DNA of 64,000 nt from Mastigias papua. Taxonomy: Eukaryota > Cnidaria > Scyphozoa > Rhizostomeae > Mastigiidae. Where the stretch lies: positions 4,211,823-4,275,822 of the forward strand of contig OZ025273.1 of the NCBI GenBank assembly GCA_964019165.1, written 5' to 3'. The notes beneath the pieces are model-generated. The model saw only the letters and a list, made by a program, of their open reading frames with translations. It had not been told where the DNA came from and made no database searches. Made by a program: the position numbers and the translations under genes. How positions within the stretch are numbered: the first letter of the stretch is position 1; each line of letters begins with the position of its first letter. Positions 25,119 to 37,599 of this stretch are shown here, piece by piece.

Positions 25119-25202
25119 TTGGCGCTCGACTTGGCGATCGAATTGGCGCTCGAATTGGTGATCGAATTGGTGATCGAATTGATGATCGAATTGGCGGTCG
25201 AA
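25119..25202. repeat. 12-bp tandem repeat, 7 copies
   Basis: Units of the form TTGGCGATCGAA with changes at the sixth to eighth positions. Each unit carries a TCGA or GATCGA core, making the tract rich in CpG against an AT-rich background. Confidence 0.95.
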
Positions 25203-28200
25203 TTACAGCTGATATACTAGCGTCTTCCAGTACCTTATATACATCCCAGCTCTAAATCTTCGATTAATCGTTAGTTTAATATGATTTATTTGTCACTATT
25301 GAGCAGAAGCGTCTTCTGTGCAGTATCAATCTTACTGTTCTACAAACAAACACACGCCTATTACCCAGGGTGCATTACTATACAGCTAATGAAATGTACA
25401 TATTTTTGTGAAGAATTTAACTCGAGGACCAGTTCAAAATTTTTCTTATTTTCGGACATCTCTTTACCACATTTTCGCATCAAAAATTCCTTAATGGCTC
25501 TTTAATTTTAACTGCACGTTCAGTGCTATAGAGACTTTAAATGTTCATTTCTAAGACAGGGCACTATGGACATTGCAAACTTCAATGGAAACCTGCCTAT
25601 GAACCACTTGTTACAAGAATTGCACAGTTTATCACAGTTTGATATAGAAGCTAAAGGTGCAATAATAGTCATATGCACTATTAAATCAAGTCAATTCTTT
25701 GCACCTGCATTAAGAATCATAAAGGCATCCTGTCGTCCTGCTGTGAAAATTGTTCTTTTTGCATTGTTTTGAGCATAGTTAACTCTTGCATACTAAGTGG
25801 TATACGGTTGGTCTTCTGAGGCTCAATGAAATCTCTTTAAATATGTAGCCTACAGGACAATACAAAATTAATACACCATAGCAGAAGACATTTGTCACTT
25901 CTAGTAGCTAAAGCATTACTGCCAAGGATGATATTGTACTGTAATGTGCTCTCAAATATTCTACCGACCAAATATTCTGTTTTTGGGGCCAGCCAGATAA
26001 TACTGTCTTCTGAAGTATCATTGTTTAATTCCATTTTAAAAAGGTACACAAACTGACTATAAGAGCCGGGGGTTGGGCATTAGGGGGACGATCACCACCT
26101 CGGAATCTGGCAAATGTTTAGAAAGTGTCCTCAAAATGCTTAAATATGTCTTTTTACATGGAGGTAAAACTCTGAGTGAGGACCATAATAAATCACAGAG
26201 TGCCCCTCTTCATTTGTTTTGAAAAACATTAGGTTCTCTTACACTCTTTAGTATCCTGTTTGGACCCTCCCGGTTCTTCTCTGCTATCAATGAAAGATTG
26301 GTGTAACACGTCATTGTAGTACAAATGGGTGCGGCTCTTGAATTGTAGGGTATGGCATAAGTGTCCTTCAAATCCTGTGGCCCTCCGCCTGCCAAATGTT
26401 TCTTACGCTTCTGCTTCGATAGCTTTCCTTCGCATCTTGATTGGAAATGTTTAAATGTGTTCTGTGCAATGCACTATTCCAACAGTTGGCAGAGAAAGCT
26501 AATTGTTTCATCTTTCCCCTTTGGAGTATGGTTGCAGAGTAAACCAAGAAGATTGTCTCTGTGTAAACTGGAATTCGTCTTCTCACTTGGCTTTTGCTAG
26601 CTTGTGCGTCGCACCGATCGATGTGTTATTGAAATAGTATCAACTCATGTTCTTTCTACATGATTGGTGCACTTCGATTTACAACTGAGTGTATATTTCA
26701 TAAATTCAGTTTGATCATTTTGTCGACGTTTTATACGCTTAAGAGTGTTAGTAGAGTAAGCTTTAGTGAACCTAGAGTATTACTGCTACTTTACAAGCAG
26801 CATTTCCATCTTGTACCATTAAGAAATTATTGATATGGTGTAATTCTTAATGCAGAGCAAGGTAAGGACAGCTTCTCCATTACTTCGTTAAACAGCAATA
26901 GTCTTTTCACTGTGGTTAGAATAGGCGCTCACACACAAAATATTCATAGTGATGATTACTTCACTTTGACTTTTTTCTAATATTTCTAGCATATCATCAG
27001 CACAAAGAACATTGAAATCTTCTGAAAAAGAGAAGGCGAAGAAGGCTCCAGGGAACTAAATTTTATGTACAGTTTGAGATACTTTAAGTTTTACTGCTAT
27101 TAATTAATCATCAACAGTAGGGATAATTAAGAAAGTTTTCGTATTTATCCTCTGGAGATAACTTATAACATTTGTGGGAAACATGGCTGGCAAGTCAGTT
27201 GGATAACTTAGACTCAAACGCATCTGCTGGAAGTTGAGTTATCGTTAGGCAATTGTGAACGTCTAAAGAACTCTTTATCTCATAGAAACGCATACCTTAT
27301 ATATTAAATTTTAAGTTATCCAAAATAAAAGATAAAAACTGTAAGGGCCAATTGTCTAGATTTCAGTAGCTGATAAGATGGCTGTAAGATCATACACATT
27401 ATCACAATTTAAGAGAGAGACTTAAGCTGCCTTTATACAGTCAGGAAGTCAGTCTCTCAGCTAGAGTCTGAAGACGAACCTGCCATCCAGGTTATCTAGA
27501 GTACAATCAATACCGTGTCCAACATGCTCATGTTCCATTGCAAGATAATCCAAAAATAGGAATATGCTATCACTACTTATAACAAGTATCGAATCTAATG
27601 GGAAGTTCTGCTATCAGTATTTGCAGAATATAGTTCCTGGGAAGTGTATGCTCTAAGGCAAAGGAAATAAAATCCAATAAAGCAAGAATTTATCAACAAA
27701 AGAACAATCGAGAATGATTCTTAAACAACTCATAACATTGTGGGCCTTTATCTGGCTTCATTTGCTCTCTTAGAGGGAAGAAGATGGCGGCTTGGTTCAG
27801 GGTTTTTTAAAGGAAACTACTTAGAGCTGCACATTATTCCCACGGATACTATATTTGGGACTAATCCATGATCCTTATAGTCATAATTAAATGCACCTGA
27901 CAAGAAGGCATAGACCTTATGCGTATTTTGTTGCAATGCTTATGGGAAATAAAATCTATATACAACATTGCATTCAAAGGGGATATTTTTAACAGGATGT
28001 AATATGTAATCTGCACAGAATTAGTCTCAAGAACTCAAGAGCGTTTTTAAAACTGTTCATTTTGTGTAGAACTGCACGTTAGCATAAAACTTGGTCTCGT
28101 TAATGATGGTGAAGTGGAAATATATAACTGCAGTGCTTCTGAAACACCCTTTTTTAGACAATACAGGGTCAGAGGAATCTTTCATCGTGACAATAGCTAT

Positions 28201-28429
28201 AACAACAACAATAGATATTAGTATGTAAAATGCTGTAAAACACGTCTTTTATATAAGAAACGAACTTTCTCCTTTAGCAATAAGGCAGCTATCAGACGAG
28301 AAATTGAATTTCAGTTATAGACATTTCAGAAACGGATGTTGTTTGTATTTTGTATTTTGTTTACAATTAGATAAAAAATTTTCGCGCAAAAACAGATTTT
28401 TCGAGTTTACTTTTGAAACTCAGCCTACC

Positions 28430-28520
28430 GTGTTCCTTAATTGTTCCTTAATTTTAGACTGTTATGAGCCTCATGCTTTTTTATGTCCTTGTTTCTTATA
28501 AAAAAACGTATAAAGGATCT
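28430..28520. repeat. Dispersed repeat family B fragment
   Basis: Shares GTTCCTTAATTTT, GAGCCTCATG and TTGTTTCTTATAAAAAAACG with copies at 40735, 51355 and 57415. Confidence 0.65.
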
Positions 28521-28631
28521 TGTCTATGCGTTTTTTCTGTGACCAAGAACAAGCAACACAGTCTTTACAATGACTATTGTGCTGTGCGCTACAGTTTTTT
28601 GTGTGGCCACTGCAAATGTAGAGCAAACATT

Positions 28632-28688
28632 CAGTCAGTCAGCCAGCCAATCAGTCAGGCAGTCGGGCAGTCAGGCAGTCAGTCAGTG
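28632..28688. repeat. CAGT/CAGG-rich simple repeat
   Basis: Irregular CAGTCAGT and CAGGCAGT tetramers over about 57 bp. Confidence 0.9.
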
Positions 28689-31254
28689 TCACGAACGCTA
28701 GATCGCTTAGCTACTCTCTTTGTTTTCAGTAACAAGATTAGAAAAAGAGGCTTTTTAAACGTCAGTATACTGTGAGAAAACAAAGTATCAAGGGTACTGT
28801 TATGACTTGTCCATATCGAGATTAGTGAGCTAATGCAGTATAATTAGGCTACAGCCATACGCTGCACAGAGATCTATCTGAAGATCACAACGGATAGCAC
28901 CTTAAACATCAAATCAGCCTTACTTTTAGACGACATCGTTTTTTACTGCTAGACACCGTCGTTTGGAGTCGTCAAAACAGGGCCTGAAAGAGCACATTCA
29001 TGACAACGCCAAAGTGCTCTAATGCCACTCTAATATGCACCTCGGATAGAATTGGGAAGAATTTTCAAATATTAATTGATAGAACTTTTCCTTGTTGTAA
29101 GAACACAGGCTGCCCTTGTGAAGTCGTTTGAGCTCTATTTCACTAAATGCTAACCCATTACTTTAAACTTCCTCGGAAAGATTCTCCTCGCAGTTTCTTT
29201 GCCCTGTTTGACGTTGCTTTTATTATCTGTTCATATACACGGAAAAATTCTAAAAGAAAATTCATAAAGCTAATATGAAATTCAATGTCCAATCACTGTG
29301 CTTACGTTTTGTCCTCTGGAGGGTGTCAGACGAAAAAGCTTTCTTTAAAATCCCTGGCTATGCTGATGTAACTTTAAAACTAAAATCTGCTTCAACTAGA
29401 GCCTGTTTGGTGCTCGGCTTCCAAGATTGAATAGAAACGTTTTCTAATTTCTGACATGAAATAGCTCCAGACAATTGGATTGCTATTACCAACTCAAAGT
29501 AAGTCGTTTTATCCAATCTGGTCAACATTTATTGCATGCAAATTCCGCACTACATTGTTATGCACAACTTTTGATAATGGCAGGATTTGACCAAACAGGG
29601 TACAAGTGACTGGATCTATGCAACGAGTAGTGAAGGTTGGCTCCTACCACCTTTGCCCTCTTCATTTTTGAATGTGAGAATGTGAGAGATGTGCTACATT
29701 GACATAACCAACAGCAATCATCTTCAATGTATCCAACTGCGAATGAAGTGCTATCTTTTTGCGCATCAGGTCATAGCTCGATTCCAGTCCAGTCATACCA
29801 TCGGCTTAAACTTGGTACACATTGCTCCCTTGCTTAGCATATAAAATGCGACGCGAAAGAAGAAGTACGTGAATTCAGCATATGACGTTGGCGAAATCCA
29901 CTGCACTGCATGCCTAACTTTAGTGTGTAATGATAAAACGGCTTTGTATAGTGATAAACAGTAAAAGTTTGCAGCAGTAGCACCATTTGTGTCCTCAAAA
30001 GGGAAAGTATTCAGTCTTGAATTGGACAAAGCCCTGCACCTATAATCAGAGGCGTAAGGAAAAAACTGTAGATTCTGTGATGGAAGTAGAGTAAGTATAT
30101 TCGTTTCTTCATTATCAATCTGTTTGGCTATTCAGTTATGTAAAAGCTTTTCATTTCAAAATTTAACACTTAGATATAAGAGAAAGGCAACTGCGTCATT
30201 TTTTCTGCAGTTAGATAAGAAATCTTCCGACAAACTGACAGTCTAGCTCTACTGGTGGGTTTTCACCACACCCATACCCTTCTCTATCTAGGCCTTTTTC
30301 AATGATGCCTACTAATACCTTCTCATTCTGTCTCCTAAACAATGTACTGGAGCTACTGTCTTCTAAACAAAAGCAAATGGAGCTAATGTTTTTTGGCTGT
30401 TGCATCTCATAGAAATATTTACTAGAACAAAGTTTTTTTAAGGAAAATTTGAAGCTAAATATTTTTCTCATGGCTGCTTTATTGAGGAATAGCTCTTGAT
30501 TTATAAAAGCATCATGCACTTGACGAGCAAGCATCGAGAGTATTCCATGTTTTGTAGCCAGATTTATAGGAAATGACAAGATATAAACAGCATTCTACTC
30601 TAACTAGAATCTGTCTTAATTGATCTACAGTATAGCCTGCACAGATCTCTCTCTAGAACTGCAAAATTTCTGTTGAACTCCGTGTTAAAAAACTACTATG
30701 AGTATTATAAAACACACGAAGAACTCTACTTTAATCGGTTGGGTCTAAGGCACATTGTACAGTAATAGGATAGCCAGTCTTTGATCAGGAAGAAGGAAAA
30801 TAGGCTCCATGGCGTTACTAACGTATTGGGATATGTATTTGAAAACTTTTGGTCTTTTGAAATGTGGAAAATTCCAATTATAACAAGTCAGATACTGTCT
30901 GGTGTAATTCATCTGGAAAGCATTTTAGGGAGCTTTACATCTGAATGCTCTGTTAGTTTTAACTAATCCAAAAAATACCGTTTAACCTGTGAGTTTTTGA
31001 GATAGCTTTCATAATAGTGTAAAGCTCTTAACAGTGGTGAGGGAATGTGTCCAGAAATTGCAATTAAGTGCAGGTAAAGAATTCGTATGGAAAGAGCATT
31101 GGATATGAATGAAGCAACTTGAAATGCTTGCATAGAGTGTGAAAGGGGACGATAAATTTGCCTACTAGCAAAGCACCAAATGACTAAGAACACCTAGGGA
31201 GGGGAAATGCTAAAAGTTATAGCACTTCTCTTGTTTTGGCTTCTTTATAACATG

Positions 31255-32025
31255 TTGGTTTATAAGAAGGCAGTACTCTGTTGCTCAAAATGTCAAGAAA
31301 GTTTAGCTCTGGATTCTTGTTACCCAAGAAAGTTGTTAAGTTCATATACATATTTGAAATTCTAATTTTCTCTACGTCTCGCCTGTATTGCTTAAAGGCC
31401 TGTTTAAGCGCTCTCGACTTTTCACTCTACTATGCTCGATTTTTGTTGAGCGATGTTGAGCCTTGTCGAGCAGGGAGTGTTCAAGCGCTCTCTACTTTAG
31501 ATTCGACATTTTCACAAGATCAAATCTCCATCGCAGAGGCATGAACTGTTCACTTAAGATAGCAAAGGCACACAGCGCATGATTACGCTCGACTTTTGTC
31601 GAGGAGGTGTTCAAACACCCTCGAATACGCTCAACAACACCTAGAACGATAAAAATGTTGAGTGAAAGTTTTGAACATGTTCAAACTTTGCTCTACTGCT
31701 CTCTACTACTCTCAACTGCGCTCGACTGCTCTTGAATGGGTGTTCAAACGATCTCGATTTTTACTCAACATCACAATCGAGCAAAATCAAGTGAAAAGTC
31801 AAGAGAGATTGAACAGGCCTTAACTTGCATCAATTACTTGTGGTCATCTTTGCATTTCAATCTTATTTTTGTGCAGGTATTGTATATCTATGTAACACTG
31901 CAGTACATTACAAAAACCCCAGTCGCTTATTCTTGCCATAAAAGTCCTAAGAAAACTTCATTACTGAATTCATTAAGAAGCTAACAAAACTTTAGTATTG
32001 AAATCATTAAACAGCTAAGAGATTG
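31255..32025. repeat. Dispersed repeat family A, copy 3, split by a nested MITE
   Basis: The left part (GGTTTATAAGAAGGCAGTACTC) and right part (GTAACACTGCAGTA, CTAAGAAAACTTCATTACTG) match copies 1 and 2. They are separated by the 424-bp TTAA-flanked element at 31396-31819. Confidence 0.8.
31396..31819. mobile_element. TTAA-flanked (piggyBac-type) MITE
   Basis: TTAA occurs on both sides (31392-31395 and 31820-31823). The termini are inverted: AGGCCTGTT on the left, AACAGGCCT across the right junction. Subterminal ACTTTTCACT and AGTGAAAAGT are also inverted. The interior has many TCGAG/CTCGA and GTTCAA motifs. No coding sequence is present. Confidence 0.75.
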
Positions 32026-33788
32026 TCAGTTCTTGACCAATAAAAATTTCTTATAAGAGACTCATGTACTAATGCTAAAGAGCAAAAACAAGTGGTGGTA
32101 CTGTGGCGAAATCTTAGTGGCATATAGGATTATAAATCTTATCGAAAGAAGTCTCTACTATATCGCTTTCAAGAAATTTAATTTCTGATTGTTGCCTCCT
32201 GAATATTTCATGGCCCAGGTGCCTTCAACAGCCAAAATGTTGCTTTACTCGGAGAGCTCTAAGTTCTCTGAATATCTAGCCAAAGCTGCTAGAATTCTGA
32301 TCATCTCGTAGATCAACAACAATCGCACTATAATACCCTGCAGTATTCATGGTATTTGCTGTTAATGACATCGTACAACGATAATGCAGATATTCAATTG
32401 CACTGTTGATTACAGTGGAAACATGCTATCATGCTTCACATACAGTAGCAAGGAGCTCTTTGATTACATTATTAGCGCAGATCATGCCTTGTACTAACAA
32501 CACGATTTAAAAAGGCGTCTAACTTCCATATTATGTCCTAAACCATGTTTATAGTTTCGCTGTGAGGCCTTTCTCAGCAGTCGATCGAGGCCACCATTGG
32601 AAATCTCTGCCTGTCGGTACAGCTTAACCACTCGGAGAAGTTCTCCGATGTCCGGATTCCATAATGTAATAGGATAGAGGCGATAGGAGGTCTATATCAA
32701 TTGAAATTTTCTTTAGGAGCAGTTTCATTAAAATCTGCACTGGAATGGGAGTTATTGATTATTAAACAGATTTACAGACGCTACATCACTGTAATGCATA
32801 ATGGCAAAACAACACTCTTTCAAAGACTTGTGAGATTATTTCTATCTCCATGCTTGGGTATAAACCCCACAATTAAGTCATTATATATTGGCTTGAGAAC
32901 AAGGTCATGGTGCCTTTACTTAGCTATGTATGCTCATAATGCATGTTTAGAAGTACAAAGGAAATCTCACAATCTGAGTGGGCTAAATCAGTGGCTAGAA
33001 GAGAATATGTGCATAATGCAGAAGCAACAAGAGCTGCAAGGCTAGGCAGGAATTTAAAGCTGATGTTTGCCAAATATTTTGGCGTGATTGTTTTGGGAAA
33101 TGTAAGAATTGCATATGGTGTCAATGAGGCCTACACATCCGGAATGCCATGCCACGTTTAGACCAACATACACTCATGTCGTTATTTGTATTTGTTGACG
33201 AATCAAAAACGGCATCCACAAATTATCCAGCAACACAGACAATAGGACATGATTTTTACGTGTTTGTAATGTCTTGCAAGTAGTTTAGGCATGGTTATTT
33301 TTCATTTTTCATATCATGTCTAGTGATCTCTTATTGCCTGCTCAGACACGGTTCAAGCTTCAGTTCACTGTTTATGAAAGATTTAAAAACCGGAATATCA
33401 AAGACAGCAGGGAGAACAAAGTAAAGGCCTTTCAACAATGGAGTATCATATATCTCTGCTGACTTCAAGGTGGTGCATTTCTATAAAACAATAGCGAAAA
33501 GGATATAACTCCGGGGATGATGCACGTTCATGGGGGGAAATTATTTGAAAGTTATAAGCTCCACTGCTAACATCTTTCAATGTAATATGTCAATATTAGT
33601 TGCTTACAGTCGAAAAGGCAACCGATTCCCTGCGCATTGAGTTGCTTGTTGTTTTGAAATCCGTGGAGGCCTGTTTTCCTTTGATAAACTTCTTGCTTCT
33701 ACATGAAGGGCTACACTGGTACCATGCTTTTATAGAAAAACCTTTCTTTGTAGACATGTTCTTTGAAAATAAATTTGTAAGAGTGATC

Positions 33789-33875
33789 GTAGTAATAAAA
33801 TCTCCGATAATAGTTGTCCACCAATATATGATATATTGGTGGACAACTGCTATCAGAGACTTTTTACTATACTAC
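33789..33875. repeat. Near-perfect palindrome (18-bp perfect core arms, ~42-bp imperfect arms)
   Basis: AGTTGTCCACCAATATAT at 33812-33829 and its exact complement at 33831-33848 are separated by one base. Imperfect pairing continues outward (GTAGTAATAAAATCTCCGAT against ATCAGAGACTTTTTACTATA). It has a hairpin or foldback MITE form. Confidence 0.9.
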
Positions 33876-34589
33876 ATGATGTCATCCGTAAAAATGCATA
33901 TTATGCCAAACCAATGCGTTGCACTTTTTAAGTACCCACCATTAGTCGAGAATTTTCTCAAAAAGGACTATGAAGATGGGGAAGACGTTTGTGGTAACGC
34001 CTCGTACACAAAATTTCATTTTACATGATGCTGACACCCGAGATTGGAGAAGTCCAAAATCGATCTTTCATCGAGAGGAAAGGATAAAATCAATTGTAGA
34101 GGATTGAAAAGTCTGCTGTAAGACTCTAACAAACTTACCATTTTAATCTATGGATCTACTGGGGACTTTTTCCTGGTAGATACTATGCTGAAAAATCGCT
34201 GAACCAATAAGCAATGATCTGTAGGAGGGTTAAAACCTAGACAGTCAATAGACGTTTTTTTCTATGTTGTTCAGATCTCCAAGAAGCAGACGTGTTTTTC
34301 ATACGATAGTGGTTTATGAGAAAGTAGTACTCTACCGCTAAAAAAAATTAAGAAAGATCTGATTTCTGAAACTTTATAAAGTTGATAAGTCATATACCTT
34401 TGAAATTCCAATATTCACAAAACATAATCACCGCTTTTACTTGATTTGTATATATTTCTTGTGGTAACATATGTAGTAGAGTTTCATGTTGGCATAACGC
34501 CTGTCTTCCTGTGTAACAATGTAGAGTAACGCAAACTCGGAAAATCTTGCTAAGAAAGTCGTAAGACAGTTTCAATGCTGAAATCATGA

Positions 34590-34888
34590 GTTATTGACTC
34601 AGTGCGTGACCTGATTCACGCCCCCATGGCTATATAAGACCATATTTTCGCTCTTCGATCCCTTTACTGATGATGGCTCATGATTGAGTCGAAACGTCTG
34701 ATTATGTCTTAGGTCTTTTTTACTGATTATGTCTTGTTAGGTCTTAGCTACTGATTAGGTCTACCGGTTATGTCGTATTTAGAAAGGAATTGTCGAAATT
34801 AAATACATCTATAAAGACAATAAAATGTCTTTATTTGTTGTCGCGATTCTTGTACTGAATTTCATCATCAAGCTGCGTTTTCCAACAA
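34590..34888 (+). mobile_element. ~300-bp non-autonomous element with hammerhead-like core and target-site duplication
   Basis: TGAAATCATGA (34579-34589) and TGAAATCACGA (34889-34899) flank the element, a 10 of 11 match expected of a target duplication. Inside lie a CGTGACCTGATTCACG palindrome, a TATA-like CTATATAAGACC, a pyrimidine stretch, the hammerhead-like motif at 34667-34698 and several GATTATGTCTTAGGTC-type repeats. No coding sequence. It resembles a Penelope-derived or retrozyme-like unit. Confidence 0.6.
34667..34698 (+). ncRNA. Hammerhead-ribozyme-like core
   Basis: CTGATGA is followed by a stem II that can pair (GGCTC with GAGTC, loop ATGATT), then GAAAC and GTC. All the conserved core bases are present. 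The GAAACGTC arrangement gives a 4-bp self-complementary ACGU stem III, which in known cases works as a dimer. Confidence 0.65.
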
Positions 34889-36279
34889 TGAAATCACGAA
34901 AAAGTTAAGAAAGTTTCAGTAGTGGGCAAAAAGCCTTTCTTTTAAAGAATACATGTATCAGTCAATATGGTACTTCTGAATGAATTACAATATGAGCTTA
35001 TATCTTGACATCACAGTGTATGCATGAGTCCATCGCTTTACTTACGAAAGAAAAATAACCTGAAAAATCCTCTATTAGGAAGAACAAACAAATGTTAAAA
35101 TAGAACTATGCAGATCTTCACACGTCTTTTTGATCATTGATAAAGTCATTTAAACCTTGATGCAGATGTCTAGGAACCATGTCAAATTCGATTTCTAAGC
35201 ATTCTGTCTTCATATAACATAGAGTTTCTTCAAAGTAACTCCTACAGACAGTCCACAGCTTGGGAACAAGGTCGTAAAATGAATTATGTCACCTAAATTT
35301 TACAACGCCTCGTATTTACTTGTCGTACCTACCAATGTCGCGGCGGACAAGTTGCTTTTGGTCACAAGAGAAGGCAAAATATAGCATATTTTATAGCTCG
35401 GTAGACATGTTCACCGATGATGGGAAACTGCGACGTGAAAAGTGTAAACTCATGCATGATTACAAATGCAACGCCATAGACGCAGGAGGTGAAGACCTGG
35501 GGGGCTGCTGCTTCCCTCCCCCTTTGTTCGACAGAAATCAATTTTGTTTAGGCAATTTTTGAGAAAACGCAATAGTTTTTCACAAAAATAGCTCCAGTTC
35601 AATACAGCAACAGATCAGTAATGGGCAGGCAGTTTGCAGCTCCATTAAATTTAAAACCCCCCTACGCCCATGCACAGTACTTTTTGCCTTCTTTAGATTG
35701 GAAAAGCAAGTGAGGACCCTGTCTAAAGAGCATTGTTGATATGAAGACATATACCACGAAAATACAACAGTTAAAGAGATGAAATGGATGTACAAATCAA
35801 TGTACACAGTACAGACTCTTGCTCAAAACGCAAAAAACTCTTAGCACCTTTCTATGTGGAAAAGACTGAATTTGGTACTTAGGATCCTGCTATACCACAG
35901 GATATTTCCTATTGCTATGATAATATTACTACAAAGCTGCATTTATCCAATCAAGTCGGGAAGACCAAAATAAGTTATTTCTTTGGCGTTGCCTTCAAAA
36001 TCCCACTAAGTCTGAGAAGGCTCTTATAAACCATAACAAACTGTGTCGCTTAGCCAAAACAAATTCTTAAGATATTAACAAATAGATATTCTCTCATTGC
36101 ATTCTTAAATGGGGTCATTCCGAAATTCATTATTATTAATTCCTTCGAGGTGTAAAGATCACCGGCGGATAACAGTAACAGTAAGATTGACGTGGCGCTG
36201 CAATTGGCTATAGCTTGTAAAAATAGTTTGCCTTGCTTACATATTTACAATTTTATGTAAACATATGAATACAAATATA

Positions 36280-36544
<265 letters not shown>

Positions 36545-36599
36545 GTCAAAAAACTACAACCAACCAAGTATTTTAAAGTATACACAGAATTCAAGAAAT

Positions 36600-37228
36600 A
36601 AAATTATGTAATTTCAAACGTTTCGGCACAAGCCTTCATCAGTAATACCATGACAGCCACATTTTGCGCATTTATAATCATAATACAAAGGAACAATATA
36701 TAATCATGTTAAAACAAAACCGTACTCTACACAATACAACAGGACTACAATGAATAACACCTAAAATTGAAAAGAGGGGAAATGAGAGTTCGCACAGAAG
36801 ATAGGGGTGTTAAAGGGGATGATGCTGTCCCTCCCACCGGAGTTAGGAGAATACCATGCAAAACAAAGTAAGTGAGGAATGCAACAGAAAGAAAGCCAAA
36901 CGCAAACTAAAATAGATTACATAGAGAGCAAAGAATCCTAGTAAGAACAGAGACTGGATAAATAAAGTGTAGAGCAACCTGAATAACTGGAATAAAAACA
37001 AAGTACATAGTAAATTAAGGAAAACGGAGAGTATGCAAATAAAAACAAACCAATAAGCTCAAATAAATAATAATACTATGTGTCTACTTCCCTAACATTA
37101 AGGCCCTGTGGTGTGAAAGTATCTAGCTTATGTTGCCATAAGTACACAACATTAATTGGGATTCGTTGAATGTTGTGTATTTGTTTGATTGTGTCGTATT
37201 TGGTTTTCAGTGTGTGGGTAGTACTACG
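36600..37228 (-). mobile_element. Penelope-like element 3' end (minus strand): ORF tail, 3' region and hammerhead-like motif
   Basis: On the minus strand a 50-residue frame (37228 to stop at 37076) ends with HKLDTFTPQGLN, the C-terminal signature after the GIY-YIG endonuclease of Penelope-like retroelements. A ~430-bp non-coding 3' region follows, then the hammerhead-like core at 36642-36619 and the (TA)n tract. Reverse transcriptase is absent, so the copy is truncated. Confidence 0.7.
36619..36642 (-). ncRNA. Hammerhead-ribozyme-like core of the Penelope-like element
   Basis: The minus strand reads ACTGATGA, hairpin GGC-TTGT-GCC, then GAAACGTTT. Core bases and stem II are intact, and stem III would be the palindrome ACGT. 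Its place just beyond the ORF tail and 3' region is where such motifs lie in Penelope-like elements. Confidence 0.65.
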
Positions 37229-37595
37229 TACTTATAAGGCGCGTTATCGTAAGTTTAGGTCAGGGTCTTCAGTTCCCTAGATGGATTTCTTCAGGCATTT
37301 TTCTGAGGAGGGACAGGGGTTTCTGGAAGACATTCGTGTTATTATAATTGATAAGCTTATTTGGGGGGATAGGAAACGTGAGAGTTTCCGGCAACATAAG
37401 CTAGATACTTTCACACCACAGGGCCTTAATGTTAGGGAAGTAGACACATAGTATTATTATTTATTTCAGTTTATTGGCTTGTTTTTATTTACATACTCTC
37501 CGCTGTCTACTATGTACTTTGTTTTTATTCCATTTATTCAGGTTACTCTACATTTTATTTATCCATATCTAGATTGCTTATACTTGTTAGAACTT
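36935..37595. repeat. Large inverted repeat formed by two Penelope-like 3' ends
   Basis: Left arm ~36935-37137 and right arm 37390-~37595 are reverse complements of one another at high identity. They share the ORF tail and the following 3' region. The ~250-bp spacer holds the differing upstream parts of the two copies. Confidence 0.85.
37281..37451 (+). pseudogene. Penelope-like element ORF C-terminus (GIY-YIG endonuclease tail), plus strand
   Basis: A 56-residue frame to the TAG at 37449 reads MDFFRHFSEEG, then IIIDKL, RKRESF and HKLDTFTPQGLN. The R..E.F..HKL.T..P.GLN pattern is the conserved end of the Penelope endonuclease domain. Everything upstream (reverse transcriptase, catalytic GIY-YIG) is missing. 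It runs opposite to the minus-strand copy at 37228-37076. Confidence 0.7.
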
Positions 37596-37599
37596 TTTT

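Larger units (their letters stand above)
24357..31254. other. Gene-poor stretch with short repeats
   Basis: Contains the 12-bp tandem repeat at 25119, a family B fragment at 28430 and the CAGT-rich tract at 28632. No further gene was recognised. Confidence 0.45.
34309..34945. repeat. Dispersed repeat family A, copy 4, split by a hammerhead-bearing insertion
   Basis: The left part is highly like copy 1 (GTGGTTTATGAGAAAGTAGT, ATCACCGCTTTTACTTGATT, CTTGTGGTAACATATGTAG). The right part resumes at AAAGTTAAGAAAGTTTCAGT. The break is the element at 34590-34888. Confidence 0.8.

Noticed and set aside
30211..30579. 122-codon minus-strand open frame
   Set aside because: No domain, no splice partners and a composition like translated non-coding DNA.
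32701..33161. Two overlapping plus-strand frames, one with a basic WAKSVARREYVHNAEATRAAR stretch
   Set aside because: Suggestive of a gene or transposon fragment, but no family was recognised and no splice structure fits.
33600..34028. 142-codon plus-strand open frame
   Set aside because: It runs through a palindrome and has no recognisable domain; part of its length comes from the mirrored sequence.
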